Of a stretch of 64,000 bases of DNA, positions 11,601 to 20,856 are shown piece by piece. The notes under the pieces are model-generated. The model worked only from the letters and a program-made list of their open reading frames with translations, ran no database searches and was not told where the DNA came from. Where the stretch lies: the NCBI GenBank assembly GCA_021774735.1, contig JAJFIS010000031.1, positions 62,001 through 126,000 of the forward strand. The letters run 5' to 3'. Position 1 is the first letter of the stretch, and every line of letters starts with the position of its first letter. The stretch is from Alphaproteobacteria bacterium. GTDB lineage: Bacteria; Pseudomonadota; Alphaproteobacteria; Sphingomonadales; Kordiimonadaceae. Position numbers and translations under genes: made by a program.

Positions 11601-11893
11601 TACAACTTCGCGGCATAGAAGCGGAAACGGTTTATAAAGTAACCGAGGCCCTGCGCCCCCATACGCTAGATATTATGAAGAACGGCGAAGTTGCCATCAT
11701 GATTAATACTACAGAAGGCAAACAATCCATTGCAGACTCGAAAAGTTTGCGGAATACTGCTCTGATGATGAAACTGCCATATTTCACTACGATTGCGGCG
11801 TCAAAGGCGTTGGTTCAGGCTCTGCTCGCGGTTAAAGCCAATGCCATGGTGGTCGAGCCATTACAGGCCTATGGCCCAACACCTGCCGCTTAA
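8627..11893 (+). CDS. carB: Carbamoyl-phosphate synthase large subunit
   Basis: Uses two ATP, bicarbonate and ammonia from CarA to form carbamoyl phosphate. At 1088 residues it has the full architecture: two homologous halves, each a pre-ATP-grasp domain plus ATP-grasp domain. The first half has [20 protein letters not shown] and [16 protein letters not shown]; the second half has [20 protein letters not shown] and [14 protein letters not shown]. An oligomerisation segment links the halves, and a C-terminal MGS-like allosteric domain is seen around residues 950-1075 ([12 protein letters not shown]). Nothing is missing or broken. Confidence 0.97.
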   Translation: MPKRTDIKSILIIGAGPIIIGQACEFDYSGTQACKALKEEGYRVILVNSNPATIMTDPELADATYIEPVTPEVVEKIIEKERPDAILPTMGGQTGLNTALALSQSGVLAKYGVQMIGADEDAIDKAEDRSRFNQAMAKIGLETCIGKTANTVEDAVKVLDITGLPAIIRPSFTMGGTGGGIAYNREEFVEIVARGLDASPTNEVLVEESIVGWKEYEMEVVRDRADNCIIICSIENVDPMGIHTGDSVTVAPALTLTDKEYQIMRNASIAVLREIGVETGGSNVQFAVNPKNGRLIVIEMNPRVSRSSALASKATGFPIAKIAAKLAVGYTLDELDNDITGGQTPASFEPTIDYVVTKVPRFTFEKFAGTEALLTTAMKSVGEVMAVGRCFAESLQKALRSMETGLTGLDEIALDDVVPGSGDMQAVLRDLAWPRPDRILRIAQALREGATLAEIQRVTHFEPWFLNQIADLVTAEETVRKSGVPVDAYALRALKVQGFSDQRLAILGGISEGEVRTMRHKAAVRPSYKRIDTCAAEFDTDTPYMYSSYETFAAGEVAECEARPTDREKVVILGGGPNRIGQGIEFDYCCCHACFSLSDAGYETIMVNCNPETVSTDYDTSDRLYFEPLTAEDVLELIHTENQNGSVKGVIVQFGGQTPLKLAQTLEDAGVPILGTSPDAIDLAEDRERFQVLVQTLGLLQPNNGIARSLEEARTIAAEVTYPVLIRPSYVLGGRAMEIVHDEAELERYMDEAVQVSGDSPVLIDGFLSNATEVDVDAICDGTDVHIAGIMEHIEEAGVHSGDSACSLPPYSLPADIVREICRQTIALAHALQVVGLMNIQFAVKDSKIYLIEVNPRASRTVPFVAKAVGSPIASIAARVMAGERLKDFDLKDPNTKHVAVKEVVIPFARFPGVDVLLGPEMKSTGEVMGLDHDFPMAFYKAQLAAGVDLPMSGKVFVSVKDSDKEALVMIAADLVSMGFKIVATGGTAKKLQLRGIEAETVYKVTEALRPHTLDIMKNGEVAIMINTTEGKQSIADSKSLRNTALMMKLPYFTTIAASKALVQALLAVKANAMVVEPLQAYGPTPAA

Positions 11894-11977
11894 GAGCGAG
11901 GATACAGCTTTTCTTACGTCAGCTATGAGTGAAAATAACTTGAGCTTTTGTCTAATATGCGATATTTACGAAGAAAG

Positions 11978-12009
11978 CGCCGACCCCATCCTTTGTATGT
12001 GGGTCGGCG
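11978..12009 (+). terminator. Hairpin after carB (possible terminator, no U tract)
   Basis: CGCCGACCC (11978-11986) and GGGTCGGCG (12001-12009) form a perfect 9-bp GC-rich stem with a 14-base loop, about 85 bases after the carB stop. No run of T follows, so it may act as a transcript end, an RNA 3' stabiliser or a Rho-dependent stop rather than a simple intrinsic terminator. Confidence 0.4.
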
Positions 12010-12032
12010 TGATCCGTTTAATAATGGGACAT

Positions 12033-12054
12033 ATGTTTACAATAAAGTAAACAT
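12033..12054. promoter_or_regulatory. Palindrome upstream of greA (possible operator)
   Basis: ATGTTTAC (12033-12040) and GTAAACAT (12047-12054) are perfect inverted 8-base arms around a 6-base AT spacer, 66 bases before the greA start. An AT-rich dyad of this size is typical of a repressor site. I do not recognise the regulator. Confidence 0.35.
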
Positions 12055-12120
12055 TGTTCCAGTAATGGCTGTTTAATTTTTTTGATTGCAGCCAGCTAAG
12101 ATAAGAATGAGTGAAGAATA

Positions 12121-12594
12121 ATGAGTGAGACTTTTCCAATGCTGATGGAAGGCTACCAAAAGCTTTCAGCGGAATTGAAGCAGCTAAAATCTGTGGAGCG
12201 TCAAGCTGTAGTGCTGGCGATTGAAGAAGCGCGCGCCCACGGTGATCTATCTGAAAATGCTGAATACCATGCCGCGAAAGATAAACAGGGTTTTATTGAA
12301 GCCCGCATTATGGTGCTGGAAGGCAAAGTAAGTCGTGCTCAAGTGATCGACCCACTGACCTTGTCTGGTGAGAGGGTTGTCTTCGGCGCCACTGTTACCT
12401 TGATTGATGAAAACGATGACGAGATTGTTTATCAGTTGGTTGGTGAGGAAGAGGGTGACGTAAAGGCGGGCCGAGTTTCGTTTCAGTCACCCCTTGCACG
12501 GGCGTTGATTGGCCGCGTTGCAGGCGCTGAAATTGAAGTCATCACTCCGGGTGGTGAGCGCTATTATGAAATTGCTAAAGTAGAATTTAAGTAG
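12121..12594 (+). CDS. greA: Transcription elongation factor GreA
   Basis: Binds the RNA polymerase secondary channel and stimulates cleavage of backtracked transcripts. The 157-residue protein has the N-terminal coiled-coil finger with EARAHGDLSENAEYHAAKDKQGFIEARI (residues about 38-65), which includes the acidic tip, and the C-terminal FKBP-like domain ending in SPLARALIGRVAGAEIEVITPGG. Length and motifs are normal. It follows carAB, a common alphaproteobacterial neighbour, but a 227-base gap with its own dyad suggests separate transcription. Confidence 0.96.
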   Translation: MSETFPMLMEGYQKLSAELKQLKSVERQAVVLAIEEARAHGDLSENAEYHAAKDKQGFIEARIMVLEGKVSRAQVIDPLTLSGERVVFGATVTLIDENDDEIVYQLVGEEEGDVKAGRVSFQSPLARALIGRVAGAEIEVITPGGERYYEIAKVEFK

Positions 12595-12626
12595 GATAGA
12601 TTTTATATCCAAATTTTAGATACTAA

Positions 12627-12664
12627 AAAGGCCCGGTTCCAGAAAAGGATCGGGCCTCTTGTAT
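12627..12664. terminator. Bidirectional terminator between greA and the Lrp gene
   Basis: AGGCCCG (12629-12635) pairs with CGGGCCT (12651-12657), with extra TCC/GGA pairing inside. On the minus strand the stem is followed by TTTTT, giving a good intrinsic terminator for the Lrp-family gene; on the plus strand it is followed by CTTGT only, so it is weaker for greA. Confidence 0.75.
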
Positions 12665-12695
12665 GTTTAATGCGCGAATATCTTACATATATTAC

Positions 12696-13175
12696 CTATT
12701 CAACAGCAGGTAAGGGAACCCCCGGCTGTTTCTTGCTGGTTCGGATTGTCAGCGAAGTTTTAACGCTGGCCACATTTGGGGCTGGTGTAAGTTCACTCGT
12801 TAGAAATTGTTGGAACTCAGCTAGGTCATGGGAGACAATTTTTAACATGAAGTCAATCTCACCGTTAAGCATATAACATTCACGAACCAAGGGCCAATCG
12901 TTTACTTTTTGCTCAAATTGCTGCAGATCACTTTCTGCTTGGCTGTGCAGGCCAACCATGGCAAAAACCGTAAGGCTGAACCCTAAAGATTCATGGTCTA
13001 GCTCAGCATGGAACCCCTTAATATAACCTTCTTCCTCCAGTGCCCGTACTCGGCGTAAACAGGGAGGTGCAGTAATGCCAACCTTTTCAGCGAGATCAAC
13101 ATTGGTAATTCGCCCCCGACTTTGAAGGCAGGAAAGAATCTTGCGGTCAACAGCATCCAATTTAACTCGGCCCAT
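12696..13175 (-). CDS. Lrp/AsnC family transcriptional regulator
   Basis: A 159-residue feast/famine regulator. Residues 1-50 form the winged helix-turn-helix (LDAVDRKILSCLQSRGRITNVDLAEKVGITAPPCLRRVRALE) and the remainder is the RAM ligand-binding and oligomerisation domain (GEIDFMLKIVSHDLAEFQQFL). Such proteins sense amino acids and control amino acid metabolism genes. The nearby Cys/Met-metabolism PLP gene at 15463-16764 is a plausible target, but the DUF2336 gene lies between and no shared operator is evident. Terminated by the hairpin at 12627-12664. Confidence 0.92.
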   Translation of the reverse strand: MGRVKLDAVDRKILSCLQSRGRITNVDLAEKVGITAPPCLRRVRALEEEGYIKGFHAELDHESLGFSLTVFAMVGLHSQAESDLQQFEQKVNDWPLVRECYMLNGEIDFMLKIVSHDLAEFQQFLTSELTPAPNVASVKTSLTIRTSKKQPGVPLPAVE

Positions 13176-13506
13176 TTAATATTTGTCCCTACAATATATT
13201 TGTTATTAAATTTCAAAAAACACAATTATAGATGGAAGTCTTAAGGTGTCCTTGAAATTTATGGTATCTTACTATGGGTAATAACATAAATAAAGTTCCA
13301 ATTTCGAGAAATTATATTTCTTAACGAATCGAGTGCTAGCATCTGATCGTAAATTGTGTACTATATGATGTGTTTGTGGGTTATTATGTCCATAGACTTG
13401 GGCTTTTATGGGTAAAACTGGCAGATTCTCAAAACATTGTGTCATGAGAGTGAGTGGGTTTTAGTAGATTGGAAACAGATCCGACACTAGTAACTAAGGG
13501 CATTTA
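13176..13506. other. AT-rich intergenic region, 331 bases
   Basis: Separates the divergent Lrp-family gene and the DUF2336 gene. It is AT-rich and holds a small dyad, AGAAAT and ATTTCT around TAT (13307-13321), followed at once by a GANTC site (13326-13330), and a second GANTC at 13424-13428. I see no convincing coding frame and no clear promoter hexamers. It presumably holds the promoters of both flanking genes. Confidence 0.4.
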
Positions 13507-15405
13507 GTGGTGGATTGGGATAATCATAACGAAATTATGGGATATCTTTTAAAAGAAAAGAGCGCCGCCTTTGACGAGCGAATTCAGGAACTGGTACATT
13601 ATGCGCGGGAGCATAATGGCGAGGACCGTAGCGCATTGTTCCGGAATTTAGTTGACATTTTCATGACCGAAAAAGCTCCCCAGCGCCTGTCAGCACGGGA
13701 ACAGCTTTTGGATATTTTGGAAGCTTTAATTCCGCATGTTGACCCTGAGGTGCGCCGGACGACATCAGAACTTTTATCCCGCATGCCTGAAAGGCCCATG
13801 GACTTGGTTATTCGTCTAGTACGAGATCGAGCCTCTATTGTTGCTTCCTTGTTGCGCAAGGCCCCTTTCGGTGAAGAGGACTATATAAATTTAATCCGGA
13901 ATACTGGGCGTGAGCATCACCAAGAACTGGCTTCAAGGCATGACTTGCCAGCCAATGTTTGGATTGAGCTTGCTCGTGCTGCCCCGACTGCGCCCATTGG
14001 TGATACGCCTTCCACGCTTGCTTTGTGGCGGGATGAATTGGGCAATGTTACTGGTGATCCAACAGGAAAGCAGGCAAGCTCTTTTGAAGAAAATGACAGC
14101 AATGTAGCGGTGTTTAAGCGCAACATTGAGGATGAAAATATCATTCCTGCATCATGGGCATCACTTGCTGAACTGGACGCTGGCGCACAGATGGTTGAGA
14201 GTGAAGAAAGCGACCTAAACCCCGTCAGCAGTGGAATGCCCCCATCAAGGGACGCTGGGTTATCAAGGCAGACAGCAGCTGCAAAAAAGGCTATTCCGCC
14301 AGATGTTAAACCATCAAGAATGGAGAAGCAGCTCAAGGATCCCTGCCCAGGCGGGTGGTCGTGGCGATCTGATCCGCTTGGAAAAGTGGTTGAACTTTCG
14401 GATGCGGCCCATAGTTTATTTGGAGATTTCACGCTTCGCCTGTTAGGCGGGGAGTTAGCGGACTTGCTTGGTCTTGGCGATCGTCCTTCACACCCCATTC
14501 TAAGGGCTGTTGACCGCCGTGGGCCGATCCATGATGCGCCAATTTTACTGCGTGAAATGCAGTCGGGTAAGCGTAATTGGACCCTAGAAGCACGGCCACA
14601 ATTTGCCATTCCAAGTGGTAGGTTCGAAGGCTATAAGGGGGAATTGGTTCCTGTTTTGGTGAGTGAAGAACAGAAGTTTCATGCAGAAAGCCCTCACTGG
14701 GATGCTCTGTTGCAACATGATATTGAGCCAGATGGCCCTGTTAAGTCCTCCGAATTTTATATGTCAGATGGCGATAGTTTTGATTCCATCATTGATCCAT
14801 CACCAGCTGTAAAAGTTACCAAGGTTGTGCATAAAGAAAAAGGCACCGACGACAAGCAAAATGCTGACCAGAAAAGAGCGCAATATGCAGCAAAAAAACA
14901 AAGTGCAAAAATAGGCGCGACGGAAGAAAAAATAATACCAAAACCTGTATTTCCATCAGCGGGTGAAATGCGTTCAAAGGCCCGTGCGGCCCGTGGTATG
15001 GCTGATGATGCACGGATGGATGCGTACCCCAAGTCAAATGAGAAGTCGGCTAAAAAGGCCTTTAAAGCCACACCTGTTCAGGCCAAAGTTAAGGCACCTA
15101 AAGCCGTGAAGCCTGCGCCGAAACCGGAAGTGACGTCAGCTCAGCAAAAAGCGGTGCCGGACAGGGCTTTCAGCCGTCCGAAAGGTACGTTCGAGCGTCA
15201 AACCCGACGGCGTAATAATATGTTCGCGACGTTAGAATTAATGCATGAGGCTGCGGGCCGCTTAAAATCAACTAACCGCAGTACAGACCCGCGAGCGGTT
15301 CATCTTGACGCTAATATTGTTTCATCTTGCACCAAAGCTATTTTAGAACTTTTGGAGGAAGATGCGCTAGAGCAAGACTTGATCGAAGATTTGAAGTCAG
15401 AATAA
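13507..15405 (+). CDS. DUF2336-like protein with PAS-like domain and Lys/Ala-rich linker
   Basis: A 632-residue protein with no enzyme motif that I recognise. Residues about 15-170 resemble the alphaproteobacterial DUF2336 helical repeat family (LFRNLVDIFMTEKAPQRLSAREQLLDILEALI, DPEVRRTTSELLSRMPERPMDLVIRLVRD). Residues about 275-400 look like a PAS-type sensor (WSWRSDPLGKVVELSDAAHSLFGD, ending in FEGYKGELVPV). Residues 430-560 are low-complexity, rich in Lys, Ala and Pro, and the end is a short helical segment. There is no histidine kinase, receiver or cyclase domain, so it may be a signalling adaptor. It starts at GTG and is followed by a strong terminator. Confidence 0.6.
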   Translation: MVDWDNHNEIMGYLLKEKSAAFDERIQELVHYAREHNGEDRSALFRNLVDIFMTEKAPQRLSAREQLLDILEALIPHVDPEVRRTTSELLSRMPERPMDLVIRLVRDRASIVASLLRKAPFGEEDYINLIRNTGREHHQELASRHDLPANVWIELARAAPTAPIGDTPSTLALWRDELGNVTGDPTGKQASSFEENDSNVAVFKRNIEDENIIPASWASLAELDAGAQMVESEESDLNPVSSGMPPSRDAGLSRQTAAAKKAIPPDVKPSRMEKQLKDPCPGGWSWRSDPLGKVVELSDAAHSLFGDFTLRLLGGELADLLGLGDRPSHPILRAVDRRGPIHDAPILLREMQSGKRNWTLEARPQFAIPSGRFEGYKGELVPVLVSEEQKFHAESPHWDALLQHDIEPDGPVKSSEFYMSDGDSFDSIIDPSPAVKVTKVVHKEKGTDDKQNADQKRAQYAAKKQSAKIGATEEKIIPKPVFPSAGEMRSKARAARGMADDARMDAYPKSNEKSAKKAFKATPVQAKVKAPKAVKPAPKPEVTSAQQKAVPDRAFSRPKGTFERQTRRRNNMFATLELMHEAAGRLKSTNRSTDPRAVHLDANIVSSCTKAILELLEEDALEQDLIEDLKSE

Positions 15406-15431
15406 GCGCTATGTTATCTTCGAGTTAAGCA

Positions 15432-15458
15432 GCCGGGCCATTTTAGCCCGGCTTTTTT
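15432..15458 (+). terminator. Intrinsic terminator of the DUF2336 gene
   Basis: GCCGGGC (15432-15438) pairs with GCCCGGC (15446-15452) around a 7-base loop and is followed directly by six T. It lies 27 bases after the stop codon at 15405 and just before the convergent gene ending at 15463. Confidence 0.9.
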
Positions 15459-15462
15459 GATC

Positions 15463-16764
15463 CTATATGGCCGAAAGGGCTTGTTCCAGATCGGCGATCA
15501 AATCATCCACATTTTCAATGCCCACCGAAATACGGACTAAATTCTCGCCGATGCCAAGGCGTATCTTCACATCGTCTGGTACATCAGAATGGGTCATGGT
15601 GAAGGGATGCTCCATTAAGCTTTCCGTGCCGCCTAAGCTGACCGCCAACTTGATGATTTGTAAATTATCCAAGACCGCAAAAGCTTCCCTTTCACCGCCG
15701 ATAACATCAAAAGAGAAAGTGCTACCGGCTGATTTAGCCTGCTCAGTGAAAATGCGATAACATGGATCATCTTCACTTAAAAACCCCAGATAATGAACTT
15801 TGCTGACCTTTGGGTGATCGCGTAAATATTCAGCAATGATACGGGCATTTTCTGCGGCTGCTGTCATCCGCAGCTTTAATGTTTCCAGTGACCGCATGAT
15901 CAACCAACCCGAATGGGGGTCGCACATGGTGCCAAGGATAGTGCGGAAACCACGCACAGGTCCCATGACCTCATGGCTGCCAACAGCGGCACCTGCCACT
16001 ACATCCGAATGGCCCGCCACATATTTGGTCAAAGAATAAATCACTATGTCGCAGCCATGCTCCAGCGGATGCTGCCAAACGGGGCCGAGGAAAGTATTAT
16101 CGACCATCACGATGGGCTTGGTGCCGGTCTCTGCTTCCATTCTTTTGGCCTCATTAGCGCATGCTTCAAGATCAACAAGGTTATTGGTTGGGTTGGCGGG
16201 CGTTTCGGTAAAAATTACTGCCACCCGGCCTAGGGCTTTAGCTTCATCAAGGGCTATTGGCAGCGTTGGCTCCGGGCCTCCCGCTTCAAATTCAACCGAT
16301 TTAATGCCATAAAGCGGCAGAATATTGCGGATTAAATGCTCGGTACCGCCGTAAATTGGCGCACTGTAAACAATGACATCACCCGGGCGTAAATAGGACC
16401 AAAGGCAGGTGGATATTGCCGCCATACCAGAGGCGAAAGCCGCCGCACAGTCAGCATTTTCCCACAGTGCCAAACGGTCCTCTAACACTTCAAGGTCTGG
16501 GTTATTGATACGGCTATAAATCAGGCCCGGCTGTTCTTTGGCCCGTGCCTCCCGCTTGCCGTAAGCGAGCTCGAAAAATTCTTTTCCGTCCTGAGCTGAG
16601 GCAAAGGTAAAAGTGGAAGTCATGAAAATGGGGGGTTTCAGTGCCCCTTCAGATAACATGGGGTCATAGCCGTAGCCCATCATTTGGGTTTCTGGATGCA
16701 GGGTGTGGTTACCCAGTGTTTTTGCACGGTAATTTTTGTGCTTATTTGATTTATTATCTACCAA
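15463..16764 (-). CDS. Cystathionine gamma-synthase/methionine gamma-lyase family PLP enzyme
   Basis: A fold-type I PLP enzyme of the Cys/Met metabolism family, 433 residues. The PLP lysine is in YSLTKYVAGHSDVVAGA; other signatures are LIYSRINNPDLEVLEDRLALWE, FASGMAAISTCLWSYLRPGD and TETPANPTNNLVDL. Subfamily members include methionine gamma-lyase, cystathionine gamma-synthase and O-acetylhomoserine sulfhydrylase; sequence alone does not settle the substrate. The N terminus has about 40 residues before the conserved core, with a TTG start preceded by GAGGGT at eight bases. It is convergent with the DUF2336 gene and divergent from the MFS gene. Confidence 0.85.
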   Translation of the reverse strand: MVDNKSNKHKNYRAKTLGNHTLHPETQMMGYGYDPMLSEGALKPPIFMTSTFTFASAQDGKEFFELAYGKREARAKEQPGLIYSRINNPDLEVLEDRLALWENADCAAAFASGMAAISTCLWSYLRPGDVIVYSAPIYGGTEHLIRNILPLYGIKSVEFEAGGPEPTLPIALDEAKALGRVAVIFTETPANPTNNLVDLEACANEAKRMEAETGTKPIVMVDNTFLGPVWQHPLEHGCDIVIYSLTKYVAGHSDVVAGAAVGSHEVMGPVRGFRTILGTMCDPHSGWLIMRSLETLKLRMTAAAENARIIAEYLRDHPKVSKVHYLGFLSEDDPCYRIFTEQAKSAGSTFSFDVIGGEREAFAVLDNLQIIKLAVSLGGTESLMEHPFTMTHSDVPDDVKIRLGIGENLVRISVGIENVDDLIADLEQALSAI

Positions 16765-17017
16765 TGTCTTTTACCCTCATAAATGGGTCAGCTGTTGGGT
16801 ATATCCATGTTGATACGAACAGCGGTCCTAATTCCAATGAAATGCCATCATTCTTTCAGTGATGATGTGCATACAAGGCTATGTAGAGCAATTAGCATTT
16901 TTTGGGAACTATAATCTGACTTATTCCTATTTGAAACTATGGCGTAGAAAAGGCTTGCAACTATGCACTTTAGGCAGTTTAACAACGGGGAGAAAATCGC
17001 AAGGAAACTTCCAAGGA

Positions 17018-18235
17018 ATGGCGCAGAGCAGAAATTCAAATGTCTTATTGTTGGCGGCGGCCCAAGCTGGTCTGTTGGGGTCAACCATGACCATCGTCAG
17101 CTTTGGTGGTTTGGCGGGCAAAAGCCTGACCATCACCCCTGAGCTTGCCACCTTGCCAGTGTCATTATCGATAGCCACGGCGGCACTTGTCACCGCACCA
17201 ATGTCGATGTTGATGAAGCGCATTGGGCGTCGCAGAGGCTTCATGATTGGGGCTCTTAGTGGCATTCTGGGCATGTTGATTGCTATGATGGCTACCTTTG
17301 TCGGCTCCTTCGCACTTTTTTGCCTTGGCACAATGTTGCTCGGGCCTTTTCATGCTAGCGGTCAATATTACCGTTTTGCCGCGATAGAATCTGTGGGTAG
17401 TGGCCATGAAGGACGCGCGGTCTCAATAGTTCTGCTTGGCAGCGTGGTTGCGGCGGTTGCGATGCCGTCCTTAACCCAACATGCTTCCAGTCTCTTTGAG
17501 GGCAGCTTCTATGCGGGTATTTTTCTCAATGGTTTAATCTTAGTGGCCCTAACGCTGATACCTATCTCACTTTTAAAAGGTGAAGACCCGGCCGATACAG
17601 CGTTGGACGATGAAACAGGAGTGCCTGCACGTCCGCTCAAGAAAATAGCTCTGCAGCCCGCCTATATTACGGCGGTCGTTAATGCTATGGGCGCTTATGC
17701 CATGATGAGTTTTGTAATGACGGCAACCCCCCTTGCGATGGAAATATGTGGCTTTGATACGGTTACATCGACCGAAGTTATTCGCAATCATGTGCTCGCT
17801 ATGTTTCTACCCGGGTTGGTGAGTGGCAAATTGATCGACCGCTTTGGCGCATTGCCGGTTATATTTACCGGTCATATTTCCTTCGCTGCAGCCTTTATGG
17901 TGGCCCTATCGGGCATTAGCACCATGCATTTCTCCGTCTCGCTCATCCTGCTTGGTATTGGTTGGAATTTTGGTTATGTTGGGGCCACGAGCATGCTGGC
18001 AAAAACCTATACAACATCTGAATCCTCCAAGGCACAGGGTTTGAATGAATTTTTGGTCTTTGGTTTTTACGCGCTTTCCTCTGCAGCATCAGGGCTCGTG
18101 CTGGCTTGGTGGGGCTGGCAAATGGTGAATTTTGCTGTGATTATCATTCTAGGCGTGACGATAGCGGTTACTTTCTGGTATGCAATGCGCCATTATAATA
18201 CGCCAAAACCTGTTGGGTCTATTGGTCCAGCGTAA
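17018..18235 (+). CDS. MFS transporter
   Basis: Integral inner-membrane transporter of about 405 residues with roughly 12 hydrophobic segments. The loop between helices 2 and 3 has the MFS-like KRIGRRRG motif (near residue 68), repeated in weaker form in the second half (LIDRFGALP). The substrate cannot be told. The open frame extends upstream to 16859, but the start I use is the ATG at 17018 (MAQSRNSNVLLLAAAQ), because the 53 extra residues are not membrane-like and AAGGA precedes this ATG. yaaA follows 26 bases later, so the two may share a transcript. Confidence 0.85.
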   Translation: MAQSRNSNVLLLAAAQAGLLGSTMTIVSFGGLAGKSLTITPELATLPVSLSIATAALVTAPMSMLMKRIGRRRGFMIGALSGILGMLIAMMATFVGSFALFCLGTMLLGPFHASGQYYRFAAIESVGSGHEGRAVSIVLLGSVVAAVAMPSLTQHASSLFEGSFYAGIFLNGLILVALTLIPISLLKGEDPADTALDDETGVPARPLKKIALQPAYITAVVNAMGAYAMMSFVMTATPLAMEICGFDTVTSTEVIRNHVLAMFLPGLVSGKLIDRFGALPVIFTGHISFAAAFMVALSGISTMHFSVSLILLGIGWNFGYVGATSMLAKTYTTSESSKAQGLNEFLVFGFYALSSAASGLVLAWWGWQMVNFAVIIILGVTIAVTFWYAMRHYNTPKPVGSIGPA

Positions 18236-18261
18236 CGCCAATATTTGGGAACTAAAAGCTC

Positions 18262-19032
18262 ATGTTGATTGTCATATCGCCCGCTAAAAAACTAGACTTC
18301 GAAAGTGAAGCAAATCGCGGGGAATTTACGCAGCCGCAAATGCTATCCGAGACCCGCAAGCTGGCAGCGATAACCAAAAAACTAACGGCAAATGACCTGA
18401 AAGCTTTGATGGGCATATCTGACAAATTAGCCGAGCTAAATATCGCGCGTTTTAAAAGTTTCAAAACACCTTTTAATGCCACTAACGCCCGTGCGGCTAT
18501 CGATGCTTTTAAGGGTGATGTTTATGTGGGTTTAGACGCGCCCACGCTCAGCGATGATGATATGAATTTCGCTCAGGATCATCTGCGCATATTGTCAGGC
18601 TTTTATGGCCTCCTAAAGCCGCTGGATTTAATGCAGGCTTATCGCCTTGAAATGGGTATAAGGTTGGGGACTGAACGCGGCACCAATCTTTATCATTTTT
18701 GGGATGACCGCATCACTAAAGAGCTCAACAAAAGCTTTAAGGGTCAAAAGGACGCGGTGTTGGTGAACCTAGCATCGGGTGAATATTTCAAAGCCATTAA
18801 GCCCAAAATATTGAAGGCCCGCATTGTTACACCGATATTTAAGGAAATTCGCGGTGGCAATACCAAAGTGATCAGCTTCATGGCGAAGAAAGCCCGTGGA
18901 CTTATGACCCGTTATGTGGTCGAAAACCGGCTGGAGAATGTGGAGCAGCTTAAAAACTTCTGCGCGGCTGGCTATGCCTATGATCCATCACTGTCAACCG
19001 AAGATGCTTGGGTCTTTACCCGCAGTTCATAA
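18262..19032 (+). CDS. yaaA: YaaA family peroxide stress protein
   Basis: A 256-residue DUF328/UPF0246 protein. It begins with MLIVISPAKKLDF and contains ILSGFYGLLKPLDLMQAYRLEMG and NLASGEYFKAI, all hallmark blocks. In E. coli YaaA limits free intracellular iron during hydrogen peroxide stress and has a DNA-binding fold. Its length is normal. It is followed after 18 bases by the ABC-F gene, so it may be part of a short operon with the MFS, ABC-F and GNAT genes. Confidence 0.93.
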   Translation: MLIVISPAKKLDFESEANRGEFTQPQMLSETRKLAAITKKLTANDLKALMGISDKLAELNIARFKSFKTPFNATNARAAIDAFKGDVYVGLDAPTLSDDDMNFAQDHLRILSGFYGLLKPLDLMQAYRLEMGIRLGTERGTNLYHFWDDRITKELNKSFKGQKDAVLVNLASGEYFKAIKPKILKARIVTPIFKEIRGGNTKVISFMAKKARGLMTRYVVENRLENVEQLKNFCAAGYAYDPSLSTEDAWVFTRSS

Positions 19033-19050
19033 CACGAGGGCCTAGCGCCG

Positions 19051-20853
19051 ATGGCACCGCCAATTTTAACACTGAAAAACCTTGAGCTATCTTGGGGCAT
19101 GAACCCGCTGTTCAAAGGTCTGGAAATGGCCATTGGACCACGGGATAGGCTTTGTCTGCTGGGTCGTAATGGCACCGGCAAATCGACCTTGATGAAGGTA
19201 ATCGCGGGGGAAATAGAAGCCGACGACGGTAAGCTGTGGATGCAGCCCGGCACGCGCATTGCCTATTTGCCGCAGGAGCCTGATGCGAGTAGCTTTGACA
19301 CCCTGCGAGATTATATCAACAGTGGCCTTAGGGACCATGACGGCGGTGATTATTATAAGGTTGATGTTATCGCCGAAGAACTATCAGTACCCTTAGACAC
19401 GGCCCCAAGTGCTGCATCCGGCGGTGAAATGCGCCGCGCGGCGCTGGCCTGTGCCTTGGTGGGGGAGCCGGACATTCTATTGCTCGATGAGCCGACCAAC
19501 CATTTGGACATCGCCACCATCATATGGTTAGAGAAAGCCCTGAAAAGCTGGCGCGGGGCTTTTGTCCTCATCAGCCACGACCGTGCATTTTTGAACGCGC
19601 TTGCCAGTGCATGTCTGTGGCTTGACCGGGGCGTTACCCGCCGCATGGACGCTAAGTTCGAGCGCTTTGAAATTTGGCAAGAAGAAGTGCTGGAGGCCGA
19701 GCGCATTGCAGCCCACAAACTGGATAAGCTGATAGCAGAAGAGGCCCGCTGGTCGGTTGAGGGCATATCGGCCCGGCGCACTCGCAACCAAGGTCGCATG
19801 CGCCGCCTGCGTGACCTGCGTGAGCTCCGCCGCAGTCAAATTAAGCAAACAGGCAGTGTTGCCATGACAGTGGCTGAAGCAAATGGCTCGGGCGCGCGGG
19901 TCTGTGAAGCCAAAAATATTAGTAAATCCTATGACGGTAAGGTTATTTTCGATGACTTTTCCTTGCGTATCGCGCGCGGTGACCGCATCGGCATCATTGG
20001 CCCCAACGGCGTTGGTAAAACTACGCTTTTGAAAGTGCTGACCGGCGAGGTTGAGCCCGATAGCGGCACCATTCGCCTCGGTACCAATTTAAAAACTGCC
20101 TATATCGACCAAAAACGGGTTGAGCTGAAAGGCCATGTCTCGGTAATGGACACCCTTACCGGTGGCGGCGGTGACACGGTTTTTGTCGGCGGTGAGGCCC
20201 GTCATGTAATCGGTTACATGAAAGATTTTCTCTTTCACCCGTCGATTAAGGATACCCCGGTTTCGGCCCTCTCGGGCGGGGAGCGTAACCGCTTGTTGCT
20301 CGCGGTGGCCTTTGCGCGGCCATCGAACCTGATGATCCTTGATGAGCCAACCAATGATTTGGATATGGACACGCTCGACCTGTTGCAAGAGGTGCTGGCA
20401 GACTATGATGGCACAGTGCTGCTGGTCAGCCACGACCGCGACTTTATCGACCGCTTAGTGACAAGCTCACTGGTATTGGACGGCGACGGCATCATCACCG
20501 AATATGCCGGTGGTTACAGCGACTATATGCGCCAAAAACAACCAGACAGCCTCACCCAACCAGACCGCATCGGCACAAAGTCATCTGGGCAAAAATCCCG
20601 TGGGCGCAAGGCGACAAAGAAATTAAGTTATAAAGATCAGCGCGCGCTTGATATGTTGCCCGCTGAACTTGAAGCCATCGCGGACAAAGTAAAGCAGTTG
20701 GAAGCTGAAATGTCGGACCCGGAGCTTTACAGTAAAAATCCCGAGCGCATTGCTGCTATCAGTAAGGAAATCGAAGGGCTACATGGGCAGCAAGACAGTA
20801 AAGAAACCCGCTGGTTAGAGCTGCAAGAGATGCAAGAAAGCTTAGGGGGATAG
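19051..20853 (+). CDS. ABC-F family ATP-binding protein (Uup-like)
   Basis: A soluble 600-residue protein with two ABC ATPase domains and no membrane segment. Domain 1 has Walker A GRNGTGKST (near residue 38), the signature ASGGE and Walker B LLLDEPTNHLD; domain 2 has GPNGVGKTT (near 320), LSGGE and MILDEPTNDLD. An arm-like charged linker lies between them and a basic coiled coil ends the protein (residues about 510-600). ABC-F proteins act on ribosomes or, for Uup, influence DNA or ribosome processes; the C-terminal coiled coil points to the Uup branch. The next gene starts three bases after the stop. Confidence 0.9.
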   Translation: MAPPILTLKNLELSWGMNPLFKGLEMAIGPRDRLCLLGRNGTGKSTLMKVIAGEIEADDGKLWMQPGTRIAYLPQEPDASSFDTLRDYINSGLRDHDGGDYYKVDVIAEELSVPLDTAPSAASGGEMRRAALACALVGEPDILLLDEPTNHLDIATIIWLEKALKSWRGAFVLISHDRAFLNALASACLWLDRGVTRRMDAKFERFEIWQEEVLEAERIAAHKLDKLIAEEARWSVEGISARRTRNQGRMRRLRDLRELRRSQIKQTGSVAMTVAEANGSGARVCEAKNISKSYDGKVIFDDFSLRIARGDRIGIIGPNGVGKTTLLKVLTGEVEPDSGTIRLGTNLKTAYIDQKRVELKGHVSVMDTLTGGGGDTVFVGGEARHVIGYMKDFLFHPSIKDTPVSALSGGERNRLLLAVAFARPSNLMILDEPTNDLDMDTLDLLQEVLADYDGTVLLVSHDRDFIDRLVTSSLVLDGDGIITEYAGGYSDYMRQKQPDSLTQPDRIGTKSSGQKSRGRKATKKLSYKDQRALDMLPAELEAIADKVKQLEAEMSDPELYSKNPERIAAISKEIEGLHGQQDSKETRWLELQEMQESLGG

Positions 20854-20856
20854 ATC

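Noticed and set aside
11793-12050. A short frame overlapping the end of carB and the greA spacer.
   Set aside because: It begins in the carB C terminus in another frame and crosses the hairpin and dyad.
13917-14609. A 230-residue frame antisense to the DUF2336 gene.
   Set aside because: Codon pattern and composition follow from the plus-strand gene; no start site or motif.
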